A stretch of DNA of 64,000 nucleotides from Mesoterricola silvestris (GCF_030295405.1 NZ_AP027080.1:1798001-1862000); one strand, 5' to 3'. Shown: positions 1 through 8,277, counted from the first letter of the stretch. Translations and numbers: made by a program. Notes: generated from the sequence alone by a model not told the origin.

Positions 1-192
1 TTCAGGGGCGAGCCCGCCTCCCGGGCCCGGGGCGCCCGGGCCTACCCGGGGGCCCCGCCCGCGCTGCCCCACCCCGTGGCCATGCGCGAGAACTGCCAGG
101 CCTGCCACGGGCGGGAGGCCCATCCCGGCATGAGGCGCAATCCGCACCCGGAACGGGCCAACTGTCTTTCCTGCCACCTCGTTCAGGGGTAG
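1..192 (+). CDS. Dihaem cytochrome c, NapB-like, 3' end only
   Basis: The window opens inside this gene; the visible 63 residues end at a TAG. Two haem-binding motifs are present, CQACH (residues 32-36) and CLSCH (55-59), preceded by a [13 protein letters not shown] stretch. The spacing and the 'PHP...MRENC..CHG...[11 protein letters not shown]' pattern match the C-terminus of NapB, the periplasmic dihaem subunit that passes electrons to nitrate reductase NapA. Periplasmic location is inferred from the family. The upstream partner genes are outside the window, so another small dihaem cytochrome cannot be excluded. Confidence 0.7.
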   Translation, partial: FRGEPASRARGARAYPGAPPALPHPVAMRENCQACHGREAHPGMRRNPHPERANCLSCHLVQG

Positions 193-216
193 GCTCAGGG
201 GATCGAGGGACAGGCG

Positions 217-672
217 ATGCTCTACTCCATGGCCACCGGGTACGCCCTGCGGGCGCTTTCGGCTCTGCCCGAGGACGGGTCCTACCTGCTCGCCAAGGAC
301 CTGGCGGGCCGGGTGGAGCTGCCCGGGCCCTACCTGGCCAAGGTGCTCCAGACCCTCGCCCACGGGGGCATCCTGGAATCCATGCGGGGCCCCCACGGCG
401 GCTTCCGCCTGGCGCGGCCCGCGGCCTCCATCACCGTGGGCGAGGTGGTGGCCATCCTGAACACCATGGACACCACCACCGTCTGCGTCATGGGCTTCAC
501 GGACTGCCTGAGCAGGGGCAGGCCCTGCCCCCTGCACGTGGCCTGGTGCGACGCCAAGGCCACCCTGGACCACACCATGGCCGGGGTGACCATCAACGAC
601 CTGTACCACCTGGACCTGTCCACCCTCAAGGTGGTGCCCCGGGTGAAATGCCAGGCGGCGGAAGGGCTCTGA
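217..672 (+). CDS. Rrf2-family transcriptional regulator with Cys cluster
   Basis: A 151-residue protein starting [14 protein letters not shown], the usual Rrf2 opening, with a winged-helix DNA-binding N-terminus (residues about 10-70, ending [10 protein letters not shown]). Cysteines 90, 97 and 104 (spacing C-x6-C-x6-C) sit where IscR and NsrR bind an iron-sulfur cluster, and Cys111 follows. This suggests a sensor of NO, redox state or Fe-S supply. Lying 25 bp after a NapB-like gene, it may control the nitrogen-oxide respiration genes upstream, as NsrR does elsewhere. Family assignment is firm; the NO role is inference. Confidence 0.85.
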   Translation: MLYSMATGYALRALSALPEDGSYLLAKDLAGRVELPGPYLAKVLQTLAHGGILESMRGPHGGFRLARPAASITVGEVVAILNTMDTTTVCVMGFTDCLSRGRPCPLHVAWCDAKATLDHTMAGVTINDLYHLDLSTLKVVPRVKCQAAEGL

Positions 673-764
673 ACGCCCCGGCCACTTTGGGCTGGAAAAT
701 CGGCGGGGTGAACCTAGAATGCAGGTGCATTTTCCATTCAAGCACCCGTTCCCGAGGAGGCCCC

Positions 765-1472
765 ATGCCCTTGACGAATCGTCTGTCCGCGGAAGTTTTC
801 GGCACCTTCTGGCTGGTCCTGGGCGGCTGCGGCAGCGCCGTGCTGGCCGCGGCCTTCCCCGGGGTGGGCATCGGCCTCCACGGCGTGAGCCTGGCCTTCG
901 GCCTCACCGTCGTCACCATGGCCTACGCCGTGGGCCCCATCTCCGGTTGCCACCTGAACCCGGCCGTGACCCTGGGCCTGGCCGTGGGGGGCCGCTTCGC
1001 CTGGAAGGACGTCGTTCCCTACTGGGCCGCCCAGGTCGCCGGGGCCATCCTCGCGGGCTGCGTGCTCTACCTCATCGCCTCGGGCAAGCCCCTGTTCCAG
1101 GCCGGGGGCTTCGCATGCAACGGGTACGGCATCCACAGCCCCGGCCAGTACTCCCTGGGATCCGCCTTCCTCACGGAGGTGGTGATGACCTTCTTCTTCC
1201 TCTTCGTGATCCTCGGGGCCACCTCCAAGCGCGCCCCCGCGGGCTTCGCGCCCCTGGCCATCGGCCTCTGCCTCACCCTCATCCACCTGGTGAGCATCCC
1301 CGTCACCAACACCAGCGTGAACCCCGCCCGCAGCACCGGCGTGGCCTTCTTCGCGGAAGGGGGCTGGGCGCTGGGCCAGCTGTGGCTCTTCTGGGTGGCC
1401 CCCCTCCTGGGCGCCGCCGCCGCGGGGTTCGTGTTCCCCAGGTTGAACAAGGATGCGGACGCCGCCAGCTGA
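765..1472 (+). CDS. aqpZ: Aquaporin Z
   Basis: A 235-residue inner-membrane water channel of the MIP family. The two hallmark NPA boxes are present (HLNPAVTLG, residues 65-67; SVNPARSTG, 186-188), with six hydrophobic segments around them and the AqpZ-type [19 protein letters not shown] context, which carries the selectivity-filter His and Arg. The ATG at 765 was chosen because GAGGAGG lies a few bases upstream and the protein then begins at the usual point before helix 1. An in-frame ATG exists far upstream at 546 but would read through the preceding gene. The gene stands alone after the Rrf2 regulator. Confidence 0.93.
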   Translation: MPLTNRLSAEVFGTFWLVLGGCGSAVLAAAFPGVGIGLHGVSLAFGLTVVTMAYAVGPISGCHLNPAVTLGLAVGGRFAWKDVVPYWAAQVAGAILAGCVLYLIASGKPLFQAGGFACNGYGIHSPGQYSLGSAFLTEVVMTFFFLFVILGATSKRAPAGFAPLAIGLCLTLIHLVSIPVTNTSVNPARSTGVAFFAEGGWALGQLWLFWVAPLLGAAAAGFVFPRLNKDADAAS

Positions 1473-1504
1473 CCGCGCTGTTCCCGAAATCGGATCCAAA
1501 CCAT

Positions 1505-1650
1505 CCCTTTAATCCCTTTCATCCTGCCCATCCCTGTTCCCGCAGGGCCATAGCCGGGATGGGTCGGGGTACGCAGGTGAGCGGTGCGCCGGCATACCCG
1601 TCGCCGGCCCTGCGGGAACGGGGATGGACAGGATGAAAGGGATGAAAGGG
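1505..1650. repeat. Long intergenic inverted repeat
   Basis: The arms (about 1505-1549 and 1606-1650) are near-perfect reverse complements built from CCCTTT/ATCC units followed by a core GGCCCTGCGGGAAC. RNA from either strand would fold into a hairpin of about 45 bp with a loop of about 56 nt. It lies between the convergent aqpZ and fbaA genes, so a bidirectional terminator or a dispersed chromosomal repeat is likely. No open frame of note is in this gap. Confidence 0.7.
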
Positions 1651-1716
1651 ATGAAAACCGAAGCGCGGTCCATCCTTGGCTGAAGTTCCGGTCGGGGGCG
1701 GTCTACCGGGATCCGG

Positions 1717-2745
1717 CTACTGGATGGTGCCGAGCATCTTCCCTGCGCTGCGCAGGTCCTCGCAGGCGCGGACGACCCGGTCGGCCATGCTCTGCTCGGC
1801 CTTCTTCATGTAGGGGCGCGGATCGTAGGCCTTCTTGTCGCCCACTTCGCCGTCCACCTTCAGGACGCCGTCGTAGTTCTTGAACATGTGCCCGGCGATG
1901 GCGCGGGTGAAGGCGTACTGGGTGTCGGTGTCGACGTTCATCTTCACCACGCCGTAGTCCAGGGTGGCGTGGATCTCGGCCAGGGTGGAGCCGGAGCCGC
2001 CGTGGAAGACGAGGCGGCCGCGCTGGCCGGGGAAGGCCTTGGCGATGGCGGCCTGGCCGTCCCGGAGGATCTCGGGGCGCAGGACGACGTTGCCGGGCTT
2101 GTAGACGCCGTGGACGTTGCCGAAGGTGGCGGCCAGGAGGTACTGGCCCAGGGGGGAGAGGGCCTTGTGCACCTCCACCATGTCCTCGGGGGTGGTGTAG
2201 AGCTTGTCCTTGGGCACGCCGCTGGTGTCGTGGCCGTCCTCCTCGCCGCCCACGACGCCGGTCTCCACTTCCAGGATGATCTCGCTGGCGGCGCAGCGCT
2301 TGAGGAGCTCCGTGGAGCGCTTGATGTTCTCGTCCAGGGGCAGTTCGGAGCCGTCGAACATGTGGCCGTTGAAGAGGTTGCCCTGGCCCGCGGCGCGGCG
2401 GCGCTCGGTCTCGGCGATGAGGGGGAGCACGAAGGTCTCGAGGTACTTGGGGTGGCAGTGGTCCGTGTGCAGGGCCACGTTCACCTCGTAGTGCTGGGCC
2501 ATGTAGTGCACGTACTGGGCCAGGGCGATGGCGCCGTAGGCCATGGTCTTGACGCCCAGGCCGCTCATGAACTCGGCGCCGCCGGTGGAGATCTGGACGA
2601 TGCCGTCGGCCTTGGCGGTCTTGAGGCCCAGGAGCACGGCGTTGGCGGTCTCGGTGGAGGTGACGTTGAAGGCGGCGTAGGCGTACTTCCCTTGCTGGGC
2701 CTTGTCGAGCATCGTGCGGTACTGGGCGGGGGTGACAACCGGCAT
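1717..2745 (-). CDS. fbaA: Class II fructose-bisphosphate aldolase
   Basis: A 342-residue cytoplasmic enzyme that cleaves fructose-1,6-bisphosphate to DHAP and glyceraldehyde-3-phosphate, dependent on Zn2+. Visible signatures are HTDHC (catalytic Asp and metal His), the FNGHMFDGS/LPLDEN loop, EVETGVVGGEEDG, TFGNVHGVYKPG and the phosphate-binding LVFHGGSGS. Length and the GGEEDG loop place it with the E. coli/yeast subtype. The ATG at 2745 follows AGAGGA at good spacing; an in-frame ATG 13 codons upstream has no comparable site. Monocistronic by appearance. Confidence 0.95.
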   Translation of the reverse strand: MPVVTPAQYRTMLDKAQQGKYAYAAFNVTSTETANAVLLGLKTAKADGIVQISTGGAEFMSGLGVKTMAYGAIALAQYVHYMAQHYEVNVALHTDHCHPKYLETFVLPLIAETERRRAAGQGNLFNGHMFDGSELPLDENIKRSTELLKRCAASEIILEVETGVVGGEEDGHDTSGVPKDKLYTTPEDMVEVHKALSPLGQYLLAATFGNVHGVYKPGNVVLRPEILRDGQAAIAKAFPGQRGRLVFHGGSGSTLAEIHATLDYGVVKMNVDTDTQYAFTRAIAGHMFKNYDGVLKVDGEVGDKKAYDPRPYMKKAEQSMADRVVRACEDLRSAGKMLGTIQ

Positions 2746-2811
2746 CGGAATCCTCTTTCTGGTCAGGTCGGTCCAGTTTGACACCTGGGCGGGGCCCGGG
2801 GCAATGCCGGC

Positions 2812-3540
2812 TCAGAAGACGGCGCTTGCGCCGCCGTCGATGGGGATCACCGTGCCCGTGGTCCAGCGGCTCTCGTCCCCCAGGAGGTGGATGGCCAGCG
2901 CGGCCACCTCCTCCTCCCGCCCGAGGCGGCGCATGGGATTGACCTGGGCCAGCGCGTGGAGGGCCGCCGCGGGATCGGGCGCGGACCGGAGCCGCGCGTC
3001 CACCATGGCGGTGTGCACGGGGCCGGGGGCGACGGCGTTGCAGCGGATGCCCCGGGGGGCCCACTCCAGGGCCAGCACCTGGGCCAGCATGTGCAGGCCG
3101 GCCTTGGCCACGCAGTAGGCGGCGCTGTCGGGAATGGCCCGGATGCCCACGTTGGAACCCACCAGCACGACGCTGGCCGCGTCCCGGAGGCTGGGGCCCA
3201 GGTGGTGGCACAGGAGCCAGGGGCCCTTGAGGTTGGACGCGATCATGCGGTCGAAGGCGGGGGCCGAGGTCCCCTCCACGCCGCCGGTGAGCAGGGAACC
3301 CGCGGCCAGGACCATGCCGTCGAGAGGCGGGCAGTCCCGGGCGAAGGCCTGGACGTCCTCGTCCCGGGTGTGGTCCAGGGGGACGTGGCGGGCGTGGGGG
3401 AGGGTCTCCCGCAGGAGCTCGGCGCGCCGCCCCGCCAGGATGAGCTCGGCCCCCAGGGCCTCCAGGCGCCGGGCGCAGGCCCTGCCGATCCCCGAGCCGG
3501 CCCCCGTCACCAGGATGCGCCTGCCCAGGAAGGGCTTCAC
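2812..3540 (-). CDS. Short-chain dehydrogenase/reductase (SDR)
   Basis: A 242-residue classical SDR. The Rossmann motif TGAGSGIG is at residues 12-19, the catalytic Tyr/Lys pair is in SAAYCVAKAG with an upstream Ser in VLVGSNVG, and IDGGASAVF closes the protein as in FabG-like members. The GTG start at 3540 overlaps the stop of the DUF502 gene by four bases (GTGA), which indicates translational coupling and rules out the longer frames upstream. The substrate cannot be read from sequence; FabG-like ketoreductase or sugar dehydrogenase are both possible. Confidence 0.85.
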   Translation of the reverse strand: MKPFLGRRILVTGAGSGIGRACARRLEALGAELILAGRRAELLRETLPHARHVPLDHTRDEDVQAFARDCPPLDGMVLAAGSLLTGGVEGTSAPAFDRMIASNLKGPWLLCHHLGPSLRDAASVVLVGSNVGIRAIPDSAAYCVAKAGLHMLAQVLALEWAPRGIRCNAVAPGPVHTAMVDARLRSAPDPAAALHALAQVNPMRRLGREEEVAALAIHLLGDESRWTTGTVIPIDGGASAVF

Positions 3541-4154
3541 GGGGCCTTGACGCCGGTGGGCGTCACCACGCCGCCGGAGATGGCCCAGGTGAGGGCCTGC
3601 TCGGGGCTCAGGGGCATGGGCGTGATCGTGGAGGCGGGCACCATGATCACGTAGCCGGAGGTGGGGTTGGGGGCGGTGGGGATGTAGACGGCCACCATCT
3701 CGTCGCCCGGGTCGAAGCCGGCCCAGCCGCAGTCGCGGTGGGCCACGAAGCCCAGGGTGTAGGCGCCGGGCCGGGGCCATTCCACCCGCACGACCTCCTT
3801 GAAGGACCCGCCCTGGCCGCTCTGGATGGCGCTCATGAGCTGCTTGGTGGCGCCGTAGATGCCCTTGACGACCGGGATGTACATCACCAGCTCGTCCAGC
3901 CACGCGAGGATCTGCCGACCCACGAAGTTGCCCACCAGGGCCCCGGCCAGGAGCAGGAGGGAGATGGTCGCGGTGGCGGAGATGAGGGCCAGGCCCCAGG
4001 GGGGCGGCACGGGCAGGTGGAGCATGGCGGCGATCACCGAGGCCGGGCCCCGGAAGATGTCCACCAGGGAGTTGAAGATGGCCCGGAGGATCCAGAACGT
4101 CACCACCGCGGGCAGCAGGGTGAAGAAACCGGCGAGAAGGTATTTCCTGAACAT
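3537..4154 (-). CDS. DUF502 family membrane protein
   Basis: A 205-residue protein with two hydrophobic segments (residues about 5-28 and 53-77) followed by a soluble domain with the family signatures YIPVVKGIYGATKQL, GAYTLGFV and a C-terminal VYIPTAPNPTSGY stretch. DUF502 proteins are widespread inner-membrane proteins of unknown function. Its stop overlaps the SDR start, and pgsA lies 7 bp upstream on the same strand, so the three genes probably form one operon. Confidence 0.85.
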   Translation of the reverse strand: MFRKYLLAGFFTLLPAVVTFWILRAIFNSLVDIFRGPASVIAAMLHLPVPPPWGLALISATATISLLLLAGALVGNFVGRQILAWLDELVMYIPVVKGIYGATKQLMSAIQSGQGGSFKEVVRVEWPRPGAYTLGFVAHRDCGWAGFDPGDEMVAVYIPTAPNPTSGYVIMVPASTITPMPLSPEQALTWAISGGVVTPTGVKAP

Positions 4155-4161
4155 GGCCGCC

Positions 4162-4818
4162 TCACCCGATCCGGTCGGGGGATTCGTGGGCCGATAGCCG
4201 CCCGTGGCCCGTCAGGAGGCTGTGGCCCAGCTTGTGCCAGAACTTCCGGAAGTAGGTGACGGCGCTCCACACCGAGAGGATCATGGCGACCCACAGGAGC
4301 AGCACGCCCATGCCCCAGAAGAAGCTGTAGGGCCTGGGGAACCTGATGAAGAAGCGGAAGATCCCGAGGTGCGTCCACTCCAGGAGCCAGAGGTCGAGCT
4401 TGGGGCCCAGGAGGAGGCAGGAGATGGAGGCGATCTGGAAGCCCAGCTTCCATTTCCCCAGGCGCTCGGCGGCGATGGTGACGCCCTCCTCGCTGGCGAT
4501 GCCCCGCAGCCCCGTGATGGCCATCTCCCGGCCCAGGATGATGAAGGTCATCCAGGCCGGCGCCATGTCCAGCTCCACCAGGCTGATGAGGGCCCCCATG
4601 ATGAGGAGCTTGTCCGCGAGGGGATCGAGCAGCTTGCCCAGGGTGGTCACCTGGCCCCACTTCCGGGCCAGGTACCCGTCCAGGAGGTCCGTGAGGCTCG
4701 CGGCCCAGAAGACCAGGACGCCGATGATTTCGTGGTTGGTGACCCGCGTCAGGAGCACCACCACGAGGATGGGCACCATGAGGATTCGGGCGAGGGTCAG
4801 GTAGTTCGGTACGGTCAT
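4162..4818 (-). CDS. pgsA: CDP-diacylglycerol-glycerol-3-phosphate 3-phosphatidyltransferase
   Basis: A 218-residue integral membrane enzyme that makes phosphatidylglycerol phosphate from CDP-diacylglycerol and glycerol-3-phosphate. The CDP-alcohol phosphatidyltransferase motif DG-x2-AR-x8-G-x3-D-x3-D is intact (DGYLARKWGQVTTLGKLLD then PLAD). The opening TVPNYLTLARI is typical of PgsA, and several hydrophobic helices follow. It heads a leftward operon with the DUF502 and SDR genes. Confidence 0.93.
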   Translation of the reverse strand: MTVPNYLTLARILMVPILVVVLLTRVTNHEIIGVLVFWAASLTDLLDGYLARKWGQVTTLGKLLDPLADKLLIMGALISLVELDMAPAWMTFIILGREMAITGLRGIASEEGVTIAAERLGKWKLGFQIASISCLLLGPKLDLWLLEWTHLGIFRFFIRFPRPYSFFWGMGVLLLWVAMILSVWSAVTYFRKFWHKLGHSLLTGHGRLSAHESPDRIG

Positions 4819-4938
4819 GGGGAAATCGGCGCTTTCTGGGCTCTCGTCCTTGGACGGTGGAAGGGTCTAGCGGGTTGAAACTCCAGTCTACCGGCTCCGG
4901 AGCCGGTTCAACCCATCGAAGGACTTGTCTTAAATTAT

Positions 4939-5544
4939 TTATAGTATCGTCAATTCCCCTTTGCCGGCGAGGCGCTGCCACTGGGAGTCCTCGATGACCT
5001 CGAAGGCGCCCCCGGGCCCGTCCGGGAAGAGCAGGCTCCCCCGGGACACCCGCACCGGGGTGCCCCGGGCCTGGAGGGCCGTCAGGAGCGCCAGGGCCTC
5101 GGGATCCTCCAGCAGGCCGGTGGCCTCCAGGGCCAGGGCCACCCAGGGCACCTGGGGGTCCAGTTCACGCAGGACGCCCAGGAGCAGGCGCCGGCCCACG
5201 CCGCCGTTGCCGTCGCCCAGGGCGGCCCGGGTGAGCAGGAGGGGCCTGGGCGCGGCCGGGGCCGGGGCGGGGATGACGCGCACGGCGGGCTCCGGGGCGC
5301 GGGCCAGGGCCGGCGCCGGCGCGTCCCGGGACGCCGTCTCGACGCGCCAGCCCGAGCCCTCCCGGAAGGGGGTGGCGGTGCGTCCCGAGCGCTCCAGGAA
5401 CCGCTGCACGTTGTGCAGGAGCATGTCGTCGCCGCCGATGACGATGCGCAGGGGAAGGCCGGGGTGGTCCTCCAGCACCCGGTTCACCTCCCGGAGGGCC
5501 TCGGAGACGGTGACATCGAAGAGCTCCAGGGTCAGTATATCCAT
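4939..5544 (-). CDS. YedF-like protein: degenerate TusA domain plus DsrE-like domain
   Basis: A 201-residue protein. Residues about 1-72 have the fold pattern of a TusA/SirA domain (a V-x4-GG..M..NVQRFLE segment, then a GSGWRVE strand), but the CPxP motif that carries the sulfur-accepting cysteine is replaced by an FDVTVSEAL stretch. An Ala/Pro-rich linker (about 74-100) leads to a DsrE-like domain (LLLTRAALGDGNGGVG to the end), as in the YedF selenium-metabolism family. The loss of the Cys suggests a structural or regulatory role, not sulfur transfer. It is the last host gene before the prophage; the attachment site should lie close to its 5' end. Confidence 0.6.
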   Translation of the reverse strand: MDILTLELFDVTVSEALREVNRVLEDHPGLPLRIVIGGDDMLLHNVQRFLERSGRTATPFREGSGWRVETASRDAPAPALARAPEPAVRVIPAPAPAAPRPLLLTRAALGDGNGGVGRRLLLGVLRELDPQVPWVALALEATGLLEDPEALALLTALQARGTPVRVSRGSLLFPDGPGGAFEVIEDSQWQRLAGKGELTIL

Positions 5545-5650
5545 TTTACTGTTTCCATAGTTATGTGGTTTTTGCTGCGTTCATCCATAGATTGGGTGTG
5601 CAGGTGTTATATGTTTGATGTCTTTTCTGCCTTTGCAATTGTTCATCCGG

Positions 5651-5709
5651 AGAGTGGAACCAGCGTGGAACGAGTTATCCTGTTCCACTCTGAGGGGGGT
5701 CTGTTCCAC
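5651..5709. promoter_or_regulatory. Repeated GTGGAAC/GTTCCAC sites upstream of integrase
   Basis: A perfect 10-bp inverted repeat, AGAGTGGAAC (5651-5660) and GTTCCACTCT (5682-5691), is interleaved with further GTGGAAC (5665-5671) and GTTCCAC (5703-5709) copies, all directly before the integrase ATG. Four copies of one heptamer in 60 bp look like arm-type sites for the recombinase or an autoregulatory operator. The function is inferred from position only. Confidence 0.55.
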
Positions 5710-5710
5710 C

Positions 5711-6958
5711 ATGAAACGGTCAAACATCGCCCTGACGCCTACCCTGTGCCAGCGAACTAAACCCGGCCCAACCAAGGTCACCCTTTGGGACGCGAGCGAA
5801 CTAGGTCTTGCGTTGGTCATCACGCCTGCCGGGAATCGGTGCTGGTGGTTCGTAGCTCGCAGGGCTGGGAAACAGATTTGGGTAAGGATTGGAGAATACC
5901 ATCAAGCTATCCCAGGCGGGGACCCCGGCGAGGTCTGGACGGTGCATGCTGCGCGGATCGAGGCCGGGAAACTGCGCAAGTTGCATGACGAGGGGAAAGA
6001 CATCCGCGCCGAAGTTAAGGCCAAGCGCAACCCTCACGATTTCGATGCCCTGGCAAAGGACTACCTTGCCTCCGTGGGATATCGGGAACTGGCCAAACGA
6101 TCCCAGCAGAATTACAAGGGATATCTCGAAAATCACATTCAGCCGCTCATTGGGAAGCGGCTGGTTGAGGATCTGACTCACAAGGATATCGTGGCCATGC
6201 ACCGAGCTATCGAAGCCAAGGGCATCAGGATCACGGCTGGGTTCTGCGTTGATCTTGTCTCCAGCCTTCTGGACTACGCCTCGGATATTGGCTGGCGCCA
6301 GCGGGTCATGAACCCTTGTAGGGGTGTCAAAGTTGTCCGATCTGAAGATCGGGAAAGGGTCATCACTGCGGACGAACTGGAACGCATCGGAGCGTCCCTG
6401 GGAGAAGGCCACAAGGCCGACATCATTCGCTTGATTGCCGTCTCAGGCATGCGCGTGGGCGAGGCCGTAGCCGTGACCTGGAGCGATATCAATTGGAATG
6501 CCATGTCCGTTACCATCACAGAGCACAAAACCAAGAAAATCTCACGTTCCAAAGTCATCCCGATCAACTCATCCATGGGTGAGATTCTGAAAGCCCAAGC
6601 GGGGCATGTAGGACCTTGGGTTTGGCGCGGACGTAAACTGGGCCATTTCCGAGCCGTGTCGCTGGACTCGTGGTGGGCCGATGTCAAAACAGCGGCGAAG
6701 GTCCCGGATGTTTGGATCCACGATTTCAGACGGACCTTTGAGACGGTAGGAGTCGAACTTGGATTCCCTCCCGCTGATATGGACGTTCTCGTGGGCCACA
6801 AACTCCCGGGGATGCAAGCCACCTATATCCACTTATCCCCAGGAGGCATCCTGGCCCAGGCATCCGAAGCCACTTCCGCATGGATCAGCGCGGCCCTAAA
6901 CGGCAAAAAGCCCCGGCTCGGGGTGCGAGTCGGGGCGGGTGAAACCAGCATGGTCTAG
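5711..6958 (+). CDS. int: Phage tyrosine integrase
   Basis: A 415-residue site-specific recombinase. The N-terminal residues (about 1-95) look like the arm-binding/DUF4102-type domain of P4-like integrases. A core-binding region follows (DYLASVGYRELAKRSQQNYK), then the catalytic domain with the first Arg in SGMRVGEAV, the HxxR box in HDFRRTFE, and His plus nucleophile Tyr in LVGHKLPGMQATYIH. The ATG at 5711 gives the family length; a longer in-frame start at 5615 would run through the putative arm sites. Its TAG shares CTAG with the stop of the convergent excisionase gene. Confidence 0.93.
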   Translation: MKRSNIALTPTLCQRTKPGPTKVTLWDASELGLALVITPAGNRCWWFVARRAGKQIWVRIGEYHQAIPGGDPGEVWTVHAARIEAGKLRKLHDEGKDIRAEVKAKRNPHDFDALAKDYLASVGYRELAKRSQQNYKGYLENHIQPLIGKRLVEDLTHKDIVAMHRAIEAKGIRITAGFCVDLVSSLLDYASDIGWRQRVMNPCRGVKVVRSEDRERVITADELERIGASLGEGHKADIIRLIAVSGMRVGEAVAVTWSDINWNAMSVTITEHKTKKISRSKVIPINSSMGEILKAQAGHVGPWVWRGRKLGHFRAVSLDSWWADVKTAAKVPDVWIHDFRRTFETVGVELGFPPADMDVLVGHKLPGMQATYIHLSPGGILAQASEATSAWISAALNGKKPRLGVRVGAGETSMV

Positions 6959-7161
6959 CTGGCCGTTTGAACCATGTGCGTTTTGATGAAAGCATCCACA
7001 TCCGACTTGCGGTAATGGATGGCTCGGCCTAGTTGACGGAACGGTGGACCGATGCGTTTCCCTCTCCAGATGCAGAGGGTGGGGACGCTAATTTTGTAGA
7101 TTTCGGACACCTCCGCAGATGTGAGCCAGGGGTCAGGTTCAATGGGGATGGGAGCGTTCAT
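6955..7161 (-). CDS. AlpA/Xis-like helix-turn-helix protein, putative excisionase
   Basis: A 68-residue protein with a MerR-like winged-helix pattern: WLTSAEVSEIYKISVPTLCIWR for the helix-turn-helix, then GPPFRQLGRAIHYRKSDVDAFI for the wing. It matches the HTH_17/AlpA family used by phages as excisionases or integrase activators. AGGAGA lies just upstream of the ATG. It converges on the integrase and is the last gene of the leftward operon, so it would be made only when that operon is induced, as expected for Xis. Confidence 0.75.
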   Translation of the reverse strand: MNAPIPIEPDPWLTSAEVSEIYKISVPTLCIWRGKRIGPPFRQLGRAIHYRKSDVDAFIKTHMVQTAS

Positions 7162-7173
7162 ATGTCTCCTGGA

Positions 7174-7479
7174 TCATCGGTTGAGGAAGTGGCGAAGCGC
7201 CATCTTCGCGGCCTTGCGGATACTGCGGGGCGGCCTGGCGTTCTCCCAAAGGGCCACCTTAGATCCGTAGCGGCCCTCGATGTGCCATTTGTCGCCAGAA
7301 TTCTTGGGATGGCACACCCATGCCGACCCTTTGATGCGGATGGTGATGGCCACATAGACGCCGCGCAATCCCCATGTGCCGTGCAGGACTTGGGCCCGCC
7401 CACGGTAGGGGAACGGGAGCATGGTGGTGGTGTAGCAATCGTTCACGGCTTGCTCCTGGGAAGGCGGAAAAGAGGGCAT
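7174..7479 (-). CDS. Phage hypothetical protein
   Basis: A 101-residue basic protein with no family I recognise. The middle (GVYVAITIRIKGSAWVCHP) looks like a small beta structure and the C-terminus (RSIRKAAKMALRHFLNR) is a positively charged helix, so nucleic-acid binding is possible. The start at 7479 was chosen because GGAAG lies 8-9 bases upstream; a longer frame to 7545 lacks a site. It sits 12 bp upstream of the excisionase gene in the same operon. Confidence 0.6.
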   Translation of the reverse strand: MPSFPPSQEQAVNDCYTTTMLPFPYRGRAQVLHGTWGLRGVYVAITIRIKGSAWVCHPKNSGDKWHIEGRYGSKVALWENARPPRSIRKAAKMALRHFLNR

Positions 7480-7531
7480 GGGATAATTACTTCCGGGTTG
7501 ACGATCAACCCCACCTTGGAAGGGAAACTCC

Positions 7532-7774
7532 ATGGATTTGTTCACCGCTCACGAACTGAAAGAGGCCGCTATTGTCCCGGCCCTGCGAGAACTGCTCGAA
7601 AAGGGCGAGGCCGTTCTGGATATGGCCTCTATTGAGGCGGAATGGAACTGTCTGCCGCTGCACGCCAGAGGCAATACGCCGTTCGTTCTCCTTGAGGACT
7701 GCCTTCGGATGGTCCCAAGTGCGAAGTGGGAGGGCATTGGAGGCGGGAAGGTGCGGCTTCGGATCGAGCGGTGA
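7532..7774 (+). CDS. Small acidic phage protein on the opposite strand
   Basis: An 80-residue protein (opens MDLFTAHELKEAAIVPAL) with an amphipathic helical first half and a short basic tail. GGAAGGGAA precedes the ATG and codon choice is normal, so I take this as a real rightward gene within an otherwise leftward operon. It is divergent from the 7174-7479 gene (53 bp apart) and convergent with the one ending at 7783. No family recognised. A gene pointing against the early operon could be expressed from the prophage or be antisense to its neighbours. Confidence 0.55.
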   Translation: MDLFTAHELKEAAIVPALRELLEKGEAVLDMASIEAEWNCLPLHARGNTPFVLLEDCLRMVPSAKWEGIGGGKVRLRIER

Positions 7775-7782
7775 ATGAACAT

Positions 7783-7974
7783 CTACAGCCATTCGAAACG
7801 CCAGCCCTTGCGCTCCAGCTTCGGGCGGCGGTGTGCCATGGCGACCGCCCCAAGCCCGACCATCCAGCGGAGGATGGGGGCGGCTTCCGTGCAGACCCAG
7901 GCATTGCCCTTGAAGGTCCACACAGCACCCGCAACGAAATGCGGGGCGGTCACTCGGAGCAGGCGTTCACTCAT
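7783..7974 (-). CDS. Small phage protein
   Basis: A 63-residue protein. It opens MSERLLRVTAPHFVAG, has a hydrophobic middle (ILRWMVGLGAVAMAH, possibly one short membrane helix) and ends with basic and aromatic residues (KLERKGWRFEWL). It lies 9 bp downstream of the 97-residue gene of the same operon. No family recognised. Confidence 0.5.
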   Translation of the reverse strand: MSERLLRVTAPHFVAGAVWTFKGNAWVCTEAAPILRWMVGLGAVAMAHRRPKLERKGWRFEWL

Positions 7975-7983
7975 GGACAGGCG

Positions 7984-8277
7984 CTACTTCGCGCCCATGA
8001 CGGTGATGGCAAAGCACTCGGGCTGGCGCTTCAGGATTCGGAAGGCTTCCTTGAAGCCGTCCTGCTTGCCGATGAATTCATCTCCGAACAGGGCGGTCGT
8101 GCAGCGCAGGGAATCCCCGATTTCCGGTTCATCATTGGGGCAGTCGAAGGACGCAACCATGGGGATTTTGTGTTCCTTGCAGACCGCGATGATCTGCTTC
8201 ATGAGGGGCGAGATTTTCTGGTCGTAGATTTCTTCCTGGGTCACGTTGCCCTCCTTGGGCGGGTGGATTTTGGACAT
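7984..8277 (-). CDS. Phage hypothetical protein
   Basis: A 97-residue protein with a helical N-terminus (VTQEEIYDQKISPLMKQI), then IPMVASFDCPN and a C-terminal ECFAITVMGAK strand. It is similar in style to small early phage proteins of unknown role that monitor or modify host functions. It shares one base with the stop of the upstream 102-residue gene, so the two are translated together. Confidence 0.65.
   Translation of the reverse strand: MSKIHPPKEGNVTQEEIYDQKISPLMKQIIAVCKEHKIPMVASFDCPNDEPEIGDSLRCTTALFGDEFIGKQDGFKEAFRILKRQPECFAITVMGAK

Noticed and set aside
1703-3211. Minus-strand frame of 502 codons spanning the aldolase and SDR genes
   Set aside because: Pro/Arg/Gly-rich reading in the wrong frame of two clear genes.
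5545-5710. A precise attL core
   Set aside because: The right end of the prophage is outside the window, so no direct repeat can be defined.
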